A stretch of DNA of 64,000 nucleotides from Opitutaceae bacterium (GCA_028691845.1 JAQUYL010000005.1:90247-154246); one strand, 5' to 3'. Counted from the first letter of the stretch, positions 16,838-25,099 are shown. Notes: generated by a model from the letters alone, not told the origin. A program made the numbers and translations.

Positions 16838-17872
16838 TCAATTCGTTCTGTAATGCTTTTCATACCATTCCAAGACGAGAGGCATCCCCTGCTTGATTGT
16901 ATACTCTGGCTGATATCCCAACAGTTCGGTCGCCTTGCCAACATCGGCAAGGGAATGCTTGATATCTCCACTGCGGAAAGGCCGATATGTAGGCGTATAA
17001 TTAGCAAGATAGGGACGCCCCTGGACTAGACCGCTTCGAATCAATTCGAATAGTTCGTTGAGAGTCGTCCGATCGTTCAGCGCAATATTGAACACCTCGT
17101 GCTCTTTTCCCCCCAATGGAGCTGTGGCTGCCAGCAGATTGGCCTGCACCGCATTGGCCACATGGCAAAAATCCCGACTGGTGGTGCCGTCTCCATTGAT
17201 CGTTGCCGGCTGGTTTTGCAGCATGGCAATGATCCACTTGGGTATGACCGCAGCGTAAGCCCCGTTGGGATCCTGCTTGGGGCCAAAGACATTAAAATAC
17301 CTCAGGCCAACGCAGGGCACTCCGTAAACCCGGGCATAAACATCTGCATAGACCTCATTGATCGCCTTGGTGGCCGCATAGGGCGAAAGAAGATTCCCGG
17401 TCTTATTCTCTACTTTCGGAAGCTCCTCGCTGTCTCCATAGACGGAACTGCTCGATGCATAGACAAACCGCTTCACTTTTGAATCGCGGGCGGCCGTCAC
17501 CATGTTCAGGAACCCAGTGACATTGGCGTGGTGGCTCGCCAGCGGATTCTCGATCGATCGCGGCACCGACCCCAGTGCCGCCTGGTGCAGGACATAATCG
17601 ACGCCATTACACGCCTGGCAACAGGTATCGAACTGGCAGATGTCGCCTTCGATGAATTTAAATCCAGCCCATTGCTTGGGCGATACGGTCTGGCTCACAT
17701 CCGTCAGGTTCTCCCTCCTGCCCGTCGCAAAGCTATCCAATCCGACAACGGTCTGGTCCAACTTAAGGAGCTCCTCCAGGAGGTTGGACCCGATGAAACC
17801 TGCGACGCCGGTAATGAGCCATTTTCTGGGCTCTTTCCGCAGGTTCTGCTTAAGCGTTTCGTATGCAGTCAT
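16838..17872 (-). CDS. tviC: UDP-N-acetylglucosamine 4-epimerase (TviC/WbpP type)
   Basis: 344 residues from the ATG giving [19 protein letters not shown], the usual start of the TviC/WbpP group; a TTG ten codons upstream is less likely. It has the NAD motif [27 protein letters not shown], an active-site SSSVYGDSE and YAATK pair, and [24 protein letters not shown]. It interconverts UDP-GlcNAc and UDP-GalNAc (or their uronic acids). Together with the next gene it forms the TviB-TviC pathway to UDP-GalNAcA. It is the first gene of the EPS biosynthesis run, so a promoter is expected in the 17,873-18,030 interval. Confidence 0.88.
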   Translation of the reverse strand: MTAYETLKQNLRKEPRKWLITGVAGFIGSNLLEELLKLDQTVVGLDSFATGRRENLTDVSQTVSPKQWAGFKFIEGDICQFDTCCQACNGVDYVLHQAALGSVPRSIENPLASHHANVTGFLNMVTAARDSKVKRFVYASSSSVYGDSEELPKVENKTGNLLSPYAATKAINEVYADVYARVYGVPCVGLRYFNVFGPKQDPNGAYAAVIPKWIIAMLQNQPATINGDGTTSRDFCHVANAVQANLLAATAPLGGKEHEVFNIALNDRTTLNELFELIRSGLVQGRPYLANYTPTYRPFRSGDIKHSLADVGKATELLGYQPEYTIKQGMPLVLEWYEKHYRTN

Positions 17873-18030
17873 GAGATTATATGAATCCGCAATCGGGGTC
17901 AAAGTTCAGAAATCAAAAACCCGGACAGGGGCATTTTCCCAGTGCAACGTTTCCCTGACCAGGTTGCCCATGCACGGGGGAGAAAGGAAATAAGCAAGTA
18001 AGGAGTAAGGCGTGAAAAGGCCTCAGATCC

Positions 18031-18257
18031 GCCGGCATAGCTTCGCCCCTCGCTTCCGGGAAAGCGAGTGTGGGTAGACCACATTTTGCTGGCCAACATG
18101 GGGCTGTTACTTGCGACGCTTCGGTCCAAGCAGCGTGGTGAGCACCGGCAGCACGGTTTTGAGCCGCCGCCGCCAGGTCTCGATTTGTTCGACCCGATCC
18201 AGACAAAATACATTAGCTGTCCCGTCCTGTACTGCGAGTTTGCGCAGACGTTCCGCC
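18031..18257. repeat. Direct repeat copy 1: truncated 3' end and downstream DNA of the GbsR-like gene
   Basis: This stretch is closely similar to 20,024-20,250. Both contain CCGGCATAGCTTCGCCCC, a TTGC(T/C)(G/A)GCCA segment and then the last ~48 codons of the GbsR-like regulator. The two copies are in the same orientation and flank the two nucleotidyltransferase modules. Confidence 0.7.
18107..18257 (-). pseudogene. Truncated C-terminal fragment of GbsR-like regulator
   Basis: Translating the minus strand gives ERLRKLAVQDGTANVFCLDR, then VEQIETWRRRLKTVLPVLTT, then LLGPKRRK and a stop. The intact regulator at 20104-20622 ends in nearly the same way, with an identical last 25 or so residues (WRRRLKTVLPVLTTLLGPKR). 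No start or DNA-binding domain accompanies this copy. It is joined directly to the tail of the small gene at 18213-18485, which runs into it in another frame. Confidence 0.8.
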
Positions 18258-18485
18258 AAGGCTTTGCCCCTTCGGTCCGGGAGGGGATGAGGGCAAGCCC
18301 GCGGATGCCTGGACCGACGCTTCGCGCTCGGCCCGCAATCGCAGTGTCAGCGTTTCCGCCTCTTCCAGCCATTCCAGCTTTTCCCGAAAGCTGGTTTGCA
18401 GTCCGATCAACAGGGTCTGCAGTTCGGCCCCTTCGGCCGTGCACCACGCCCATCCCGGATGCGCATAGAGTTCCTCCCTGGTCAT
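18213..18485 (-). CDS. Small partner protein of nucleotidyltransferase (C-terminus probably altered)
   Basis: 90 codons starting with MTREELYAHPGWAWCTAEGA and continuing with a helical segment TLLIGLQTSFREKLEWLEEAETL. The ATG overlaps the stop of the nucleotidyltransferase gene (ATGA), so the two are translated together. The first ~65 residues look like a real small helical protein. The tail after about residue 68 is Pro/Gly/Ser-rich and reads through the GbsR fragment out of frame, so the original C-terminus was probably lost when the duplication formed. I infer a toxin-antitoxin-like pair but recognise no named family. Confidence 0.55.
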   Translation of the reverse strand: MTREELYAHPGWAWCTAEGAELQTLLIGLQTSFREKLEWLEEAETLTLRLRAEREASVQASAGLPSSPPGPKGQSLGGTSAQTRSTGRDS

Positions 18486-18982
18486 CGGTAGGGGTCCAGT
18501 TGACGCAGGGCCTTCACGTCCAGTAGATCACGATCGCGGCCCGCGGCTGCCTTCATCGCAATCAAAGCCTCATACCCGACCACCGGAGCTTCGAGGTCGC
18601 CCGCCACCTTGAGCCGCCTGGCCGCCGCGTGTTCGCGGGTAAAATCAAACGGCTCGTACACGAAGACGCCGATCGGAGTGCGACGGTGGACGTCGCTCCA
18701 GAGTTTGAGCACAATCATGTTCTTCTCCGCGCGCCAGGTTGCGCGCCGAGCCGGATCGGCGAACTCCTCCGGCGTCACCGGAATCGCCGTCCGATAGCCG
18801 ATGGCCAACAGGGCGCGCAGGCCACGGATGATATTGGCCGGCTCCAAGCCGATCACCAGATCCACGTCGCGGGTCAATCGTTCATAACCATGCGCATTAA
18901 CGGCCAGTCCGCCCACGATCAGATAGCGGACTCCGGCCTCGTTTAGCGCCTGGACAATGGCCTCAATGCTGCGAACTTCCAT
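18482..18982 (-). CDS. Minimal nucleotidyltransferase (AbiEii/DUF6036-like)
   Basis: 166 residues. The nucleotidyltransferase signature is present: YLIVGGLAVNAHGYERLTRD followed by VDLVIG, that is a GG motif then D-x-D acidic residues at about 38-40. A third acidic site may lie in the middle (FDFTRE). Proteins like this are found as toxins or antitoxins that nucleotidylate RNA or a partner, and as orphan mobile modules. It is coupled with the small downstream gene. It stands between two copies of the GbsR 3' end, suggesting horizontal acquisition. Confidence 0.72.
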   Translation of the reverse strand: MEVRSIEAIVQALNEAGVRYLIVGGLAVNAHGYERLTRDVDLVIGLEPANIIRGLRALLAIGYRTAIPVTPEEFADPARRATWRAEKNMIVLKLWSDVHRRTPIGVFVYEPFDFTREHAAARRLKVAGDLEAPVVGYEALIAMKAAAGRDRDLLDVKALRQLDPYR

Positions 18983-19054
18983 GATTATGATAGCTTTAGG
19001 GCGGTCGGGAGGCCGGGCAGGTCAGAGCAGAGGTGGGAAGACGGAGGAACGGGA

Positions 19055-19078
19055 TTTAACCACGAAAGACACGAAAGG
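19055..19078. repeat. Short dispersed repeat of the 'CCACGAAAGACACGAAAGG' type
   Basis: TTTAACCACGAAAGACACGA followed by AAGG contains two tandem CACGAAAGN units. I recall similar sequence as an abundant intergenic repeat in several PVC-group and other environmental genomes. It lies in the 248-bp gene-free stretch between the two nucleotidyltransferases. That stretch otherwise holds only low-complexity GA/CT-rich DNA with repeated TCAGA/TCTGA words (for example 19,170-19,195). Confidence 0.45.
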
Positions 19079-19230
19079 AGGATGCGGAAATAGAGGCCGT
19101 CGCCGCTCAATTATGAAAGGTTGATACCATGCATCGATACGATTGGCGAGGGGAAGGGAAAGGCGGAAGTCAGATATCAGTAATCTGAGGTCAGTCCCGC
19201 ACGAGCAGGCCAGAGATCAGAAAGCGAAGA

Positions 19231-19734
19231 TCAACCCCGTTCATCCGAGCGGTTTTCCTTCAGGCCTTCCAGAAAACGGCGGTCCATGGCGTCTTTTTCA
19301 CGCACACTGGATTGCTTCATTCGCAGGAGGAGGCTCGCTCGGGCAAACGGAATCCTCACTCCATCCATCTCCTCCCACTCGATCATATCCTGCGCCTGTT
19401 CAAAGCCTATCCCGGAAGCCTCGGTCATCAGATCCACTGTGATCTCATCATTAACCCGCACCACCAGCCATTGGGACAGATCATCGTCTCCGAGTTCCTT
19501 CACGGCTTTGTCCGGCAGGATTTCCAAGGCTTGCTTGACCAGTTGCTGGTTGGCCAGATCCCGGGCAATCAAAAGGTCAATATCTTCGGTTGCCCGGACG
19601 AAACCCAAGCGGTTGATCGCGACACCACCTATAACCAAGTAGCGCGCCCCTAACCGGTTCAACTCCCGGGCCAAGGAAACCAGATCCCTCTCGTCCGGGG
19701 GGCGCGTCAATTCGCCTGATGGCTCTTTCTCCAC
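19231..19734 (-). CDS. Second minimal nucleotidyltransferase (AbiEii-like)
   Basis: About 167 residues from a GTG with a good Shine-Dalgarno-like GGGAAGA seven bases upstream; a TTG at 19752 is the alternative. Signature: YLVIGGVAINRLGFVRATED then IDLLIA (GG and D-x-D), later EITVDLMTEASG with a possible third acidic residue. This is a different subfamily from the protein at 18482-18982, sharing only the fold. It overlaps the small gene upstream. The likely role is a toxin-antitoxin or defence module, but no activity can be proven from sequence. Confidence 0.7.
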   Translation of the reverse strand: MEKEPSGELTRPPDERDLVSLARELNRLGARYLVIGGVAINRLGFVRATEDIDLLIARDLANQQLVKQALEILPDKAVKELGDDDLSQWLVVRVNDEITVDLMTEASGIGFEQAQDMIEWEEMDGVRIPFARASLLLRMKQSSVREKDAMDRRFLEGLKENRSDERG

Positions 19735-19889
19735 GCTGTCAATTCTTCCCAAGTCTTAAACCGGAACACGCCGCGGGGTTGACCGGCCTCGGGAGCCAGC
19801 TTCCCCGCCCGCCGCTGCACCCGTCCGAACCGACACAAAGGCGTCGCTTTGATGCTACCAACCACCCGAAGAGCTGACCGTGGTTCCAT
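19707..19889 (-). CDS. Small partner protein upstream of the second nucleotidyltransferase
   Basis: 60 residues, basic, with the segment PLCRFGRVQRRAGKLAPEAG and the ending FKTWEELTAWRKSHQAN. It overlaps the nucleotidyltransferase start in another frame, which is typical for toxin-antitoxin pairs. The sequence looks like a conserved small family rather than a chance frame (balanced composition, Trp/Phe-rich C-terminus). The family name is not known to me. It could be the antitoxin or a specificity subunit. Confidence 0.5.
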   Translation of the reverse strand: MEPRSALRVVGSIKATPLCRFGRVQRRAGKLAPEAGQPRGVFRFKTWEELTAWRKSHQAN

Positions 19890-20023
19890 AGGTTGAATTT
19901 AGTTTACGAACTTGTTGTCGTCAAGAGACACCAAAACAAGCGACTTGGGACGAAGTGATCGAAAGTCGATGGGCAAGGAGTGAGTGAGCAGGTCAGAAAA
20001 CAGAAGCAGGAAACTAGAGGTCA

Positions 20024-20250
20024 GCCGGCATAGCTTCGCCCCCTCGCTTCCGAATCGGAAACGAGTTATTTGAGACCACACTTTGCCAGCCAGCATTGAA
20101 CTGTTACTTGCGACGCTTCGGACCGAGCAGCGTAGTTAGCACCGGCAGCACGGTCTTGAGCCGCCGCCGCCAAGTCTCCAGTTGCTCGACCCGATCCAGA
20201 TAAAATTCATCGGCCGACCCATCCTGCTCCGCCAGTTTCCGCAAACGCGC
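20024..20250. repeat. Direct repeat copy 2: 3' end of the intact GbsR-like gene and downstream DNA
   Basis: Partner of the copy at 18,031-18,257, same orientation. It contains the intact 3' end of the regulator gene and about 80 bp beyond it. The 1.8 kb between the copies carries both nucleotidyltransferase modules. Confidence 0.7.
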
Positions 20251-20622
20251 CAATCGTTCGTCCCCAGCGGCCGCCATGGGCGCAATCCGTTCCCTCAAGA
20301 CCCCGCTTACAAGCTGACGCAGACTCAGCTCGGGCTCAAAATACTCCCTCCTCCCCTCCCCGCCATTCTCGACCGAGTGCACCGCCCCGAGATCGCGCAG
20401 GAGCTGCAGGCCCTGGCTGGCCGATCCCTTGCTTATATCCAGCTGCTCAAAAATGTCGGAGAAGCACAGAGGCACCGGCGAAGCGTAAAGGAGTCCGAAA
20501 ATCTGCCCTACCGAAGGCGGAACGCCGAAAATCTGAACAATCTCCCCAAAGAAATCCACACACTCGCGCGAGAACGCGCGATTTGCTGGAACCAGAGAGG
20601 GCGCAGACGTCCTTGTTTTCAC
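20104..20622 (-). CDS. GbsR/MarR-family transcriptional regulator
   Basis: 172 residues starting at GTG. The N-terminal half has the winged-helix layout of GbsR proteins: FFGEIVQIFGVPPSVGQIFG, LYASPVPLCFSDIFEQLDIS, KGSASQGLQLLRDLGAVHSV. The C-terminal half is a basic amphipathic helix ending in RRRLKTVLPVLTTLLGPKR. It is the first gene of the minus-strand EPS block, and its 3' end is duplicated closer to tviC. In its original arrangement it would have been directly upstream of the EPS biosynthetic genes, so control of EPS expression is a reasonable inference. Confidence 0.82.
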   Translation of the reverse strand: MKTRTSAPSLVPANRAFSRECVDFFGEIVQIFGVPPSVGQIFGLLYASPVPLCFSDIFEQLDISKGSASQGLQLLRDLGAVHSVENGGEGRREYFEPELSLRQLVSGVLRERIAPMAAAGDERLARLRKLAEQDGSADEFYLDRVEQLETWRRRLKTVLPVLTTLLGPKRRK

Positions 20623-20740
20623 GCCATGTGGGGGATCACCTGATTAGCCAGTAGTGGTTTCGCCCTGCGGTTCAAGCTAAATTGAACCGAATTTCACGTT
20701 CCCATGCCAGGCGGCATCAATTTATTCGGATACCCTATGA

Positions 20741-21619
20741 TCAGAGGGACTCGAGCGCTGCCAAGGCTTCGAATTCCTCCAGAATTTCCGCATGCCGGCT
20801 CGCGAGGAAACGCTGGACCTTGGAATTCTCAAGGAGGCGTTTCACGTATCGCTGGACTGCATTGAGGTGGAGGGCATTTTCACCGAATTGCTCCTGATGG
20901 AGCCGATAGTCACGCTCGAGGGATTCCATCTCCCTCTCCATGCGGACCACCTGCTTCTGATCGAGTCCACGGATCTTTTTCGCCTTGGGCGGATCGACCA
21001 GCAATTCGGGCGGCGTGCCAACGATGAGGGCTTCGGCATAAGCCTTGGTGAAGTTGTTCGCGCTGATCATGAGCTGAGCCATGTCGATCTGGCGAACCGC
21101 CTTGGCCCGGCGAAAAAGCCTTAAGGCAACACCGGCAATAGGACGATTCTTCAGCAATTCGACCACCGTGCGATCGACTCCATCGAGAAGGTTGATCTTA
21201 CCTTGAATAGCCTCCGTATCGACATCAAGGGCCTGGGCGATCTGCTCGGGAGTAACCTTGTGCTCGATCGCACGCAGAATCATCGCGTGCTCTTGGATAA
21301 CAGACAGGCTGTTCACCTTGTCGTTGTAGGTGTACGTATCATTGTCGGCTGCAATGAGACAGGGAGCTTCGGATCGCCCGAGTTCCTGGAGGGCCTTCAG
21401 GCGCAGGTGGCCATCGAGCAGGAAATACGCGCTCTGCGCTCCAGGCTGGGGATGGACGATGAGCGGCTCCACTACCCCCACCTCGCGAATTGACGCTAGA
21501 ATGGAGCGGTATTTGCCAAAGGCAGCGTCGGCCGATTTCACCTGACGGATCGGATGGATGGCCGAAAGCGGGAGGGTAACTCCCGCAAACTCAAACGAGG
21601 CGCGGACTGGAGTGCTCAT
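20741..21619 (-). CDS. ParB/RepB-like protein (second of two)
   Basis: 292 residues with an N-terminal ParB-like domain: LPLSAIHPIRQVK, SILASIREVGVVEPLIVHP and the nucleotide-binding ParB box LLDGHLRLKALQELG. A helix-turn-helix-like region follows (VTPEQIAQALDVDTEAIQGK), and the C-terminal half matches RepB C-terminal proteins. The ATG overlaps the stop of the other ParB-like gene. It is the last gene of a four-gene overlapping set with a serine recombinase. There is no ParA ATPase nearby, so classical plasmid partition is unlikely. Confidence 0.75.
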   Translation of the reverse strand: MSTPVRASFEFAGVTLPLSAIHPIRQVKSADAAFGKYRSILASIREVGVVEPLIVHPQPGAQSAYFLLDGHLRLKALQELGRSEAPCLIAADNDTYTYNDKVNSLSVIQEHAMILRAIEHKVTPEQIAQALDVDTEAIQGKINLLDGVDRTVVELLKNRPIAGVALRLFRRAKAVRQIDMAQLMISANNFTKAYAEALIVGTPPELLVDPPKAKKIRGLDQKQVVRMEREMESLERDYRLHQEQFGENALHLNAVQRYVKRLLENSKVQRFLASRHAEILEEFEALAALESL

Positions 21620-22497
21620 GCTACTTGCCTCGCCCTTTCAGCGAGAAACTTGGGCATCGTTTCCATGCCTTCGGCGCGGAGCAGGTTGGTGAAATCTTCA
21701 TCGTTAATCAGCTCTCGGAATGCCGCCGCAAGCGAGAGCAGGCGCGACTCACAGAGTTTCGCCTTCTTGACGAGCAGGCGTTGGCGCTGAGTCTCCTGCT
21801 TGTAAGCTGCCACAAGGCTCTCGGCCGTCGTGCGTTTTGGCGCATAAGCGGGGCGGGCGCTGTGGTCCGGCCCAAAATGCCGCCGGTGATCGACGAGCCG
21901 TTTGAAAGCAGCCAAGGATTTCTGGTTCAATTCCTTTGTCTCAAATGCCTCCATCAACAGGCGCTGCGATTCCATGTCCGAAGTTCCGGCGATCCGGACC
22001 GCGATTGACACTGGGATCTCCCCGTGGAGCACGGCCTCAAGGACGCGCTCCTCGCCTTTGGCCAGTAATCCTAAGATAGCGCGAACGTAGGATTCACTGA
22101 GGCCGGTCTTCCGGGCGATTTCCGGGAAGTCCTGTCCCTGATCTTTCATCCATTGGATTAGTCTGACCTGATCGAGCGGGCGTACACGCCGCCGGGCGAT
22201 ATTTTCGATCAGGCTGGCAAGGAGGGCATCAGACTTTGTCAGGCTGCGCACCAGAGCCGGGATCTGTGCCTGGCCAAGGGTTCGAAAGGCTTCGAGCCGC
22301 CCCTGGCCGCAGACCAGATCATAGACCGGTGCGCCATCCTGGTCCGAGGCCCCAAGGGCAACGGTGATGGGTTTTTTGAGCCCGAGCGTCGCGATGCTAT
22401 CCACGATCTGCGCGAATTTCTTCTGGTCGCGTTCCCGCGGGTTCACCACCCGAATCCGATCAATAGGGATAAGTTGGACTTGTGGATTCTCTGTCAT
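21616..22497 (-). CDS. ParB/RepB-like protein (first of two)
   Basis: 293 residues: VQLIPIDRIRVVNPRERDQK, SIATLGLKKPITV and the ParB box LVCGQGRLEAFRTLG, then a HTH segment TGLSESYVRAILGLLAKGEE and a RepB-type C-terminal domain with FKRLVDHRRHFGPDHSARP. ParB proteins bind CTP and DNA; here no ParA is present. The protein is a distant paralogue of the downstream gene and is coupled to both neighbours by ATGA overlaps. A role in target choice or DNA bridging for the recombinase is an inference. Confidence 0.75.
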   Translation of the reverse strand: MTENPQVQLIPIDRIRVVNPRERDQKKFAQIVDSIATLGLKKPITVALGASDQDGAPVYDLVCGQGRLEAFRTLGQAQIPALVRSLTKSDALLASLIENIARRRVRPLDQVRLIQWMKDQGQDFPEIARKTGLSESYVRAILGLLAKGEERVLEAVLHGEIPVSIAVRIAGTSDMESQRLLMEAFETKELNQKSLAAFKRLVDHRRHFGPDHSARPAYAPKRTTAESLVAAYKQETQRQRLLVKKAKLCESRLLSLAAAFRELINDEDFTNLLRAEGMETMPKFLAERARQVA

Positions 22498-24089
22498 GCA
22501 GCCTCCTCCACGGCAATGCGTTCCGCGAGTTTCAATAATACGCTTAAGTCGTTGAACCGGTAAGCGTCCACCAGCGCGTGGTTATTTGTCTCCAGCCAGA
22601 TGCGCCTGCGCTTCTGATCGAGCGACGGGATAAGGTAATAATCCTTGATCGCCTCATTGTTCTCGTTGAGGCGGACTGCAACCGTCAGATCCGGCCGGCC
22701 CCGGGCCGGCTGCAGCCACCAACGCACGGACCCAGCCTCGGTGCGGCGGCAACGCATCAGCTCAATGGCAATCGTCAATTCACCGGCGAGCACGAAGAGG
22801 TCGGTCTCCATGCATTGCGCTACCGACACTCGCACCGCGGCCAACCCATTGAGCACGGTCTGCACGATTTCGGGCCGGCGGGCGTTCAGCCGGCGGTTGA
22901 CGGCGTGGTAGGAATGATCCACGGGCTGAATATACCCGATCAAGGCGTAGGCCTGCGTGAGGCTGCCAAAGCGGCGATAATACGTCGACCACCAAGGCAG
23001 CCCTTTTCGATTATTGATCAGGGTCTGGTTGATTCGCCCATGAATGGCGCGAATTTCCCGTAGCCCCTGTAGCAATTCCTCATTGGTCGGATGGCGCCTT
23101 CGGATTTTGAAGATCTCCTGCGCCCTCGCAAACAGTGCCGGATCGACAATGGCAGGAAAGGCGCGCTCTGTACGGACCCAGGTTTCCGGAGGATTTTTGA
23201 CGACTTTGGAGCGGAACTTGAACGATTTGCGGTGGTAGACGTAATTCCCAATGTACTTTTCACTGGCCAGCATCTGGCGGACGACCTCGGTTTTCCACTC
23301 GCGCCCAAGGTCGGTCGGAATCTTCCGGGCATTGAGATCGTTGGCAATTTCCCGCACACTTCGATGCTTGAGGACGAACGCTCGAAAGATCTCGCGAACG
23401 ATCTCCTGCTCTTCCTCCGGTCCAGGCACGAGCATGACATGGTCGGATTGCAGGCATTTGCGCTCGCCGGAACGAAGCAGCCCCTTGGGCTGACTATTCT
23501 CGTCGACCAGCAACCGTCGCAAACCCAGTCCCGGCACCCCACCCTGCTTGAACCCACGCCGGATCATCCGACAGGCACCCTCGAATACCTTGGTGGAAAG
23601 CTCGCGGCTGAACTCTCCTGCCATTGAGCGCTTAACGCTCTTGATAATGTTCGACGCCGGACTGCCATCATTCTCGAACTGCTCGGCACAGTAGTGCACG
23701 GCAATGCCGGCGCGGCGGCAGAGGTACTCATAGTAGCCACTTTCATCTGCGTCCTGAAACCGGCCCCAGCGGCTGACATCGTAAACCAAGATGCAATGGA
23801 AAGCGGCACTGCCAGCCTCGACCTCGCCAATCATCCGCTGCAAGTCATCACGGCCTTTTAGGTGAAGCCCGCTTTTGCCCTCATCGGCAAAGATCCGCAC
23901 AATCTCCATCTCTCGCCGGGCCGCATATTCGCGAATTCGATCCAGCTGATTCTGAGTGGAGTATCGCTGGTGCTCAGTGGACATTCGTACGTACGCTGCG
24001 ACCGGCTTCGCGTTGTGGCCGGCCGTGGCCGCAACCGGCGATTGCGGCGCTCCTGAGGCCAACTTTTCTGTGTCAACAACAGCGGTCAT
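22494..24089 (-). CDS. Large serine recombinase
   Basis: 531 residues. The resolvase-type catalytic domain starts at about residue 29: AAYVRMSTEHQRYSTQNQLD with the nucleophile S37 and R35, FADEGKSG, ILVYDVSRWGRF and SVKRSMAGEFSRELSTKV. The recombinase DNA-binding domain follows (GLRRLLVDENSQPKG, IFRAFVLKHRSVREIANDLN, WKTEVVRQMLASEKYIGNYV). The C-terminal ~200 residues lack the usual zinc ribbon and coiled coil and look specific to this subgroup. It probably catalyses site-specific integration or excision. It is coupled to a Cys-rich protein upstream and two ParB-like proteins downstream. Confidence 0.88.
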   Translation of the reverse strand: MTAVVDTEKLASGAPQSPVAATAGHNAKPVAAYVRMSTEHQRYSTQNQLDRIREYAARREMEIVRIFADEGKSGLHLKGRDDLQRMIGEVEAGSAAFHCILVYDVSRWGRFQDADESGYYEYLCRRAGIAVHYCAEQFENDGSPASNIIKSVKRSMAGEFSRELSTKVFEGACRMIRRGFKQGGVPGLGLRRLLVDENSQPKGLLRSGERKCLQSDHVMLVPGPEEEQEIVREIFRAFVLKHRSVREIANDLNARKIPTDLGREWKTEVVRQMLASEKYIGNYVYHRKSFKFRSKVVKNPPETWVRTERAFPAIVDPALFARAQEIFKIRRRHPTNEELLQGLREIRAIHGRINQTLINNRKGLPWWSTYYRRFGSLTQAYALIGYIQPVDHSYHAVNRRLNARRPEIVQTVLNGLAAVRVSVAQCMETDLFVLAGELTIAIELMRCRRTEAGSVRWWLQPARGRPDLTVAVRLNENNEAIKDYYLIPSLDQKRRRIWLETNNHALVDAYRFNDLSVLLKLAERIAVEEAA

Positions 24090-24586
24090 GGGCGACAGAG
24101 CCGTTTGCGCACGTGAACCGGCACCGGGACGGATGGCTCAAGGATTCCATGCCCCAAGAGAATGAGACGGCGAATCTCTCTAGCCATCTCATCTTGTAAC
24201 ACCGTGTCGGTGAGATGAGAGACCAAGCCGATCAGGAGAGAAAAGTGCGTGTCCATCAGATCTTGTAACGCCAGTTCTCGCACTACGCCGGCAAGTTTCC
24301 CTCGCAGAACGTAGCGCCCGAGTTGGATCTGCCGCTGCCCATGGACTGCATTCCCTTTGCGCCACTGCTGCACCCTGAACACATGGGCCTTACCCCGAAA
24401 ATGGTCACGGTTCTCCGGTTTGCTCAGCCAACGCCGTTGCGCTGCGGCCCGGCTGGCCTTCACACAGGCAGGGCTCGAGCAATAGCGCTGCCGGTTCCTT
24501 ACCCGTGGATCCACGACAAACCAGTGACCGCAATGCAGGCAGCGTCGATGAAAGGGTTGCTGCAGTCGTTGGCGCCTCACTCTCAT
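24086..24586 (-). CDS. Cys-rich putative zinc-binding protein of the recombinase cassette
   Basis: 166 residues, strongly basic. The N-terminus has CLHCGHWFVVDPRVRNRQRYC then SSPAC, a C-x2-C...C-x4-C zinc-ribbon pattern at about residues 17-42, followed by a basic helix KASRAAAQRRWLSKPENRDHF. The C-terminal half is leucine-rich and helical. I recognise this arrangement in environmental genomes as an unnamed protein placed before serine recombinases. It may be a DNA-binding accessory factor. It is the first gene of the overlapping four-gene set and faces the XRE repressor. Confidence 0.65.
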   Translation of the reverse strand: MRVRRQRLQQPFHRRCLHCGHWFVVDPRVRNRQRYCSSPACVKASRAAAQRRWLSKPENRDHFRGKAHVFRVQQWRKGNAVHGQRQIQLGRYVLRGKLAGVVRELALQDLMDTHFSLLIGLVSHLTDTVLQDEMAREIRRLILLGHGILEPSVPVPVHVRKRLCRP

Positions 24587-24768
24587 CGTTGCTCTGAGCG
24601 AATCGGTTCCCCCATAGCAGCCAGCGTATCATCGATACGCCATTGCTCCAAAATGGGGAGGATACTCATGCGGGAAAATCCTGCCGCGGCCGCCAGCAAT
24701 CGGCGGGAGCACAGAATCAAATTATTCTTATTGGGAATAATTCTTATGGGGAATTATTGTATAAGTCA
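24587..24768. promoter_or_regulatory. Divergent promoter region with tandem operator-like repeats
   Basis: This gap separates the recombinase cassette (leftward) from the XRE-type gene (rightward). AT-rich DNA at 24,719-24,765 contains two 15-nt direct repeats differing at one base: ATTCTTATTGGGAAT (24,724-24,738) and ATTCTTATGGGGAAT (24,740-24,754). Their starts are 16 nt apart, so they lie on roughly the same helix face offset by half a turn. They end 15 bp before the XRE start codon, so autoregulation by this repressor is a natural guess. Confidence 0.55.
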
Positions 24769-25026
24769 ATGCGCCCGCCTCGGCGCATCGTGAAACTCTC
24801 TCTCTCCCGTCGAAACAGTACCGGCCGTGCAATTGCTCGGCTGCGACACGATGCTCGGCCCCGGATCACCCAGGAAGATTTGGCTGCACGGCTGGCACGC
24901 CAGGGACTGCCCTTCAATCAGTCCCAAATTGCGAAGATTGAGAGTGGTCGTCGCCCTGTCACCGACTTCGAGCTCACAGCGATCGCCCGGGCGCTAAAGG
25001 TGCCGATCGCGGCGCTTTTCGAGTAG
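24769..25026 (+). CDS. XRE-family (Cro/CI) helix-turn-helix regulator
   Basis: 85 residues from the ATG after the AT-rich operator region; an upstream ATG at 24643 would run through the operator and is rejected. The HTH_3 domain covers residues about 22-84: AIARLRHDARPRITQEDLAA, RLARQGLPFNQSQIAKIESG, RRPVTDFELTAIARALKVPI. It is divergent from the recombinase cassette and is probably its repressor and its own. No second domain is present. Confidence 0.8.
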   Translation: MRPPRRIVKLSLSRRNSTGRAIARLRHDARPRITQEDLAARLARQGLPFNQSQIAKIESGRRPVTDFELTAIARALKVPIAALFE

Positions 25027-25099
25027 GCCGGGTGCCTAGGTAAAGTTATGTCGAAGAGACGTCTTTGCCTTATGTGTTCTTCATTTCCCCGCCGCGTTT

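Noticed and set aside
20741..22497. Plasmid partition or replication locus
   Set aside because: Two ParB/RepB-like proteins are present, but no ParA ATPase, no centromere-like repeats and no replication initiator are seen. The coupling is with a recombinase.
24643..24768. Longer XRE protein starting at an upstream ATG
   Set aside because: The added 42 residues would be encoded by AT-rich tandem operator-like repeats and have no homology-like character.
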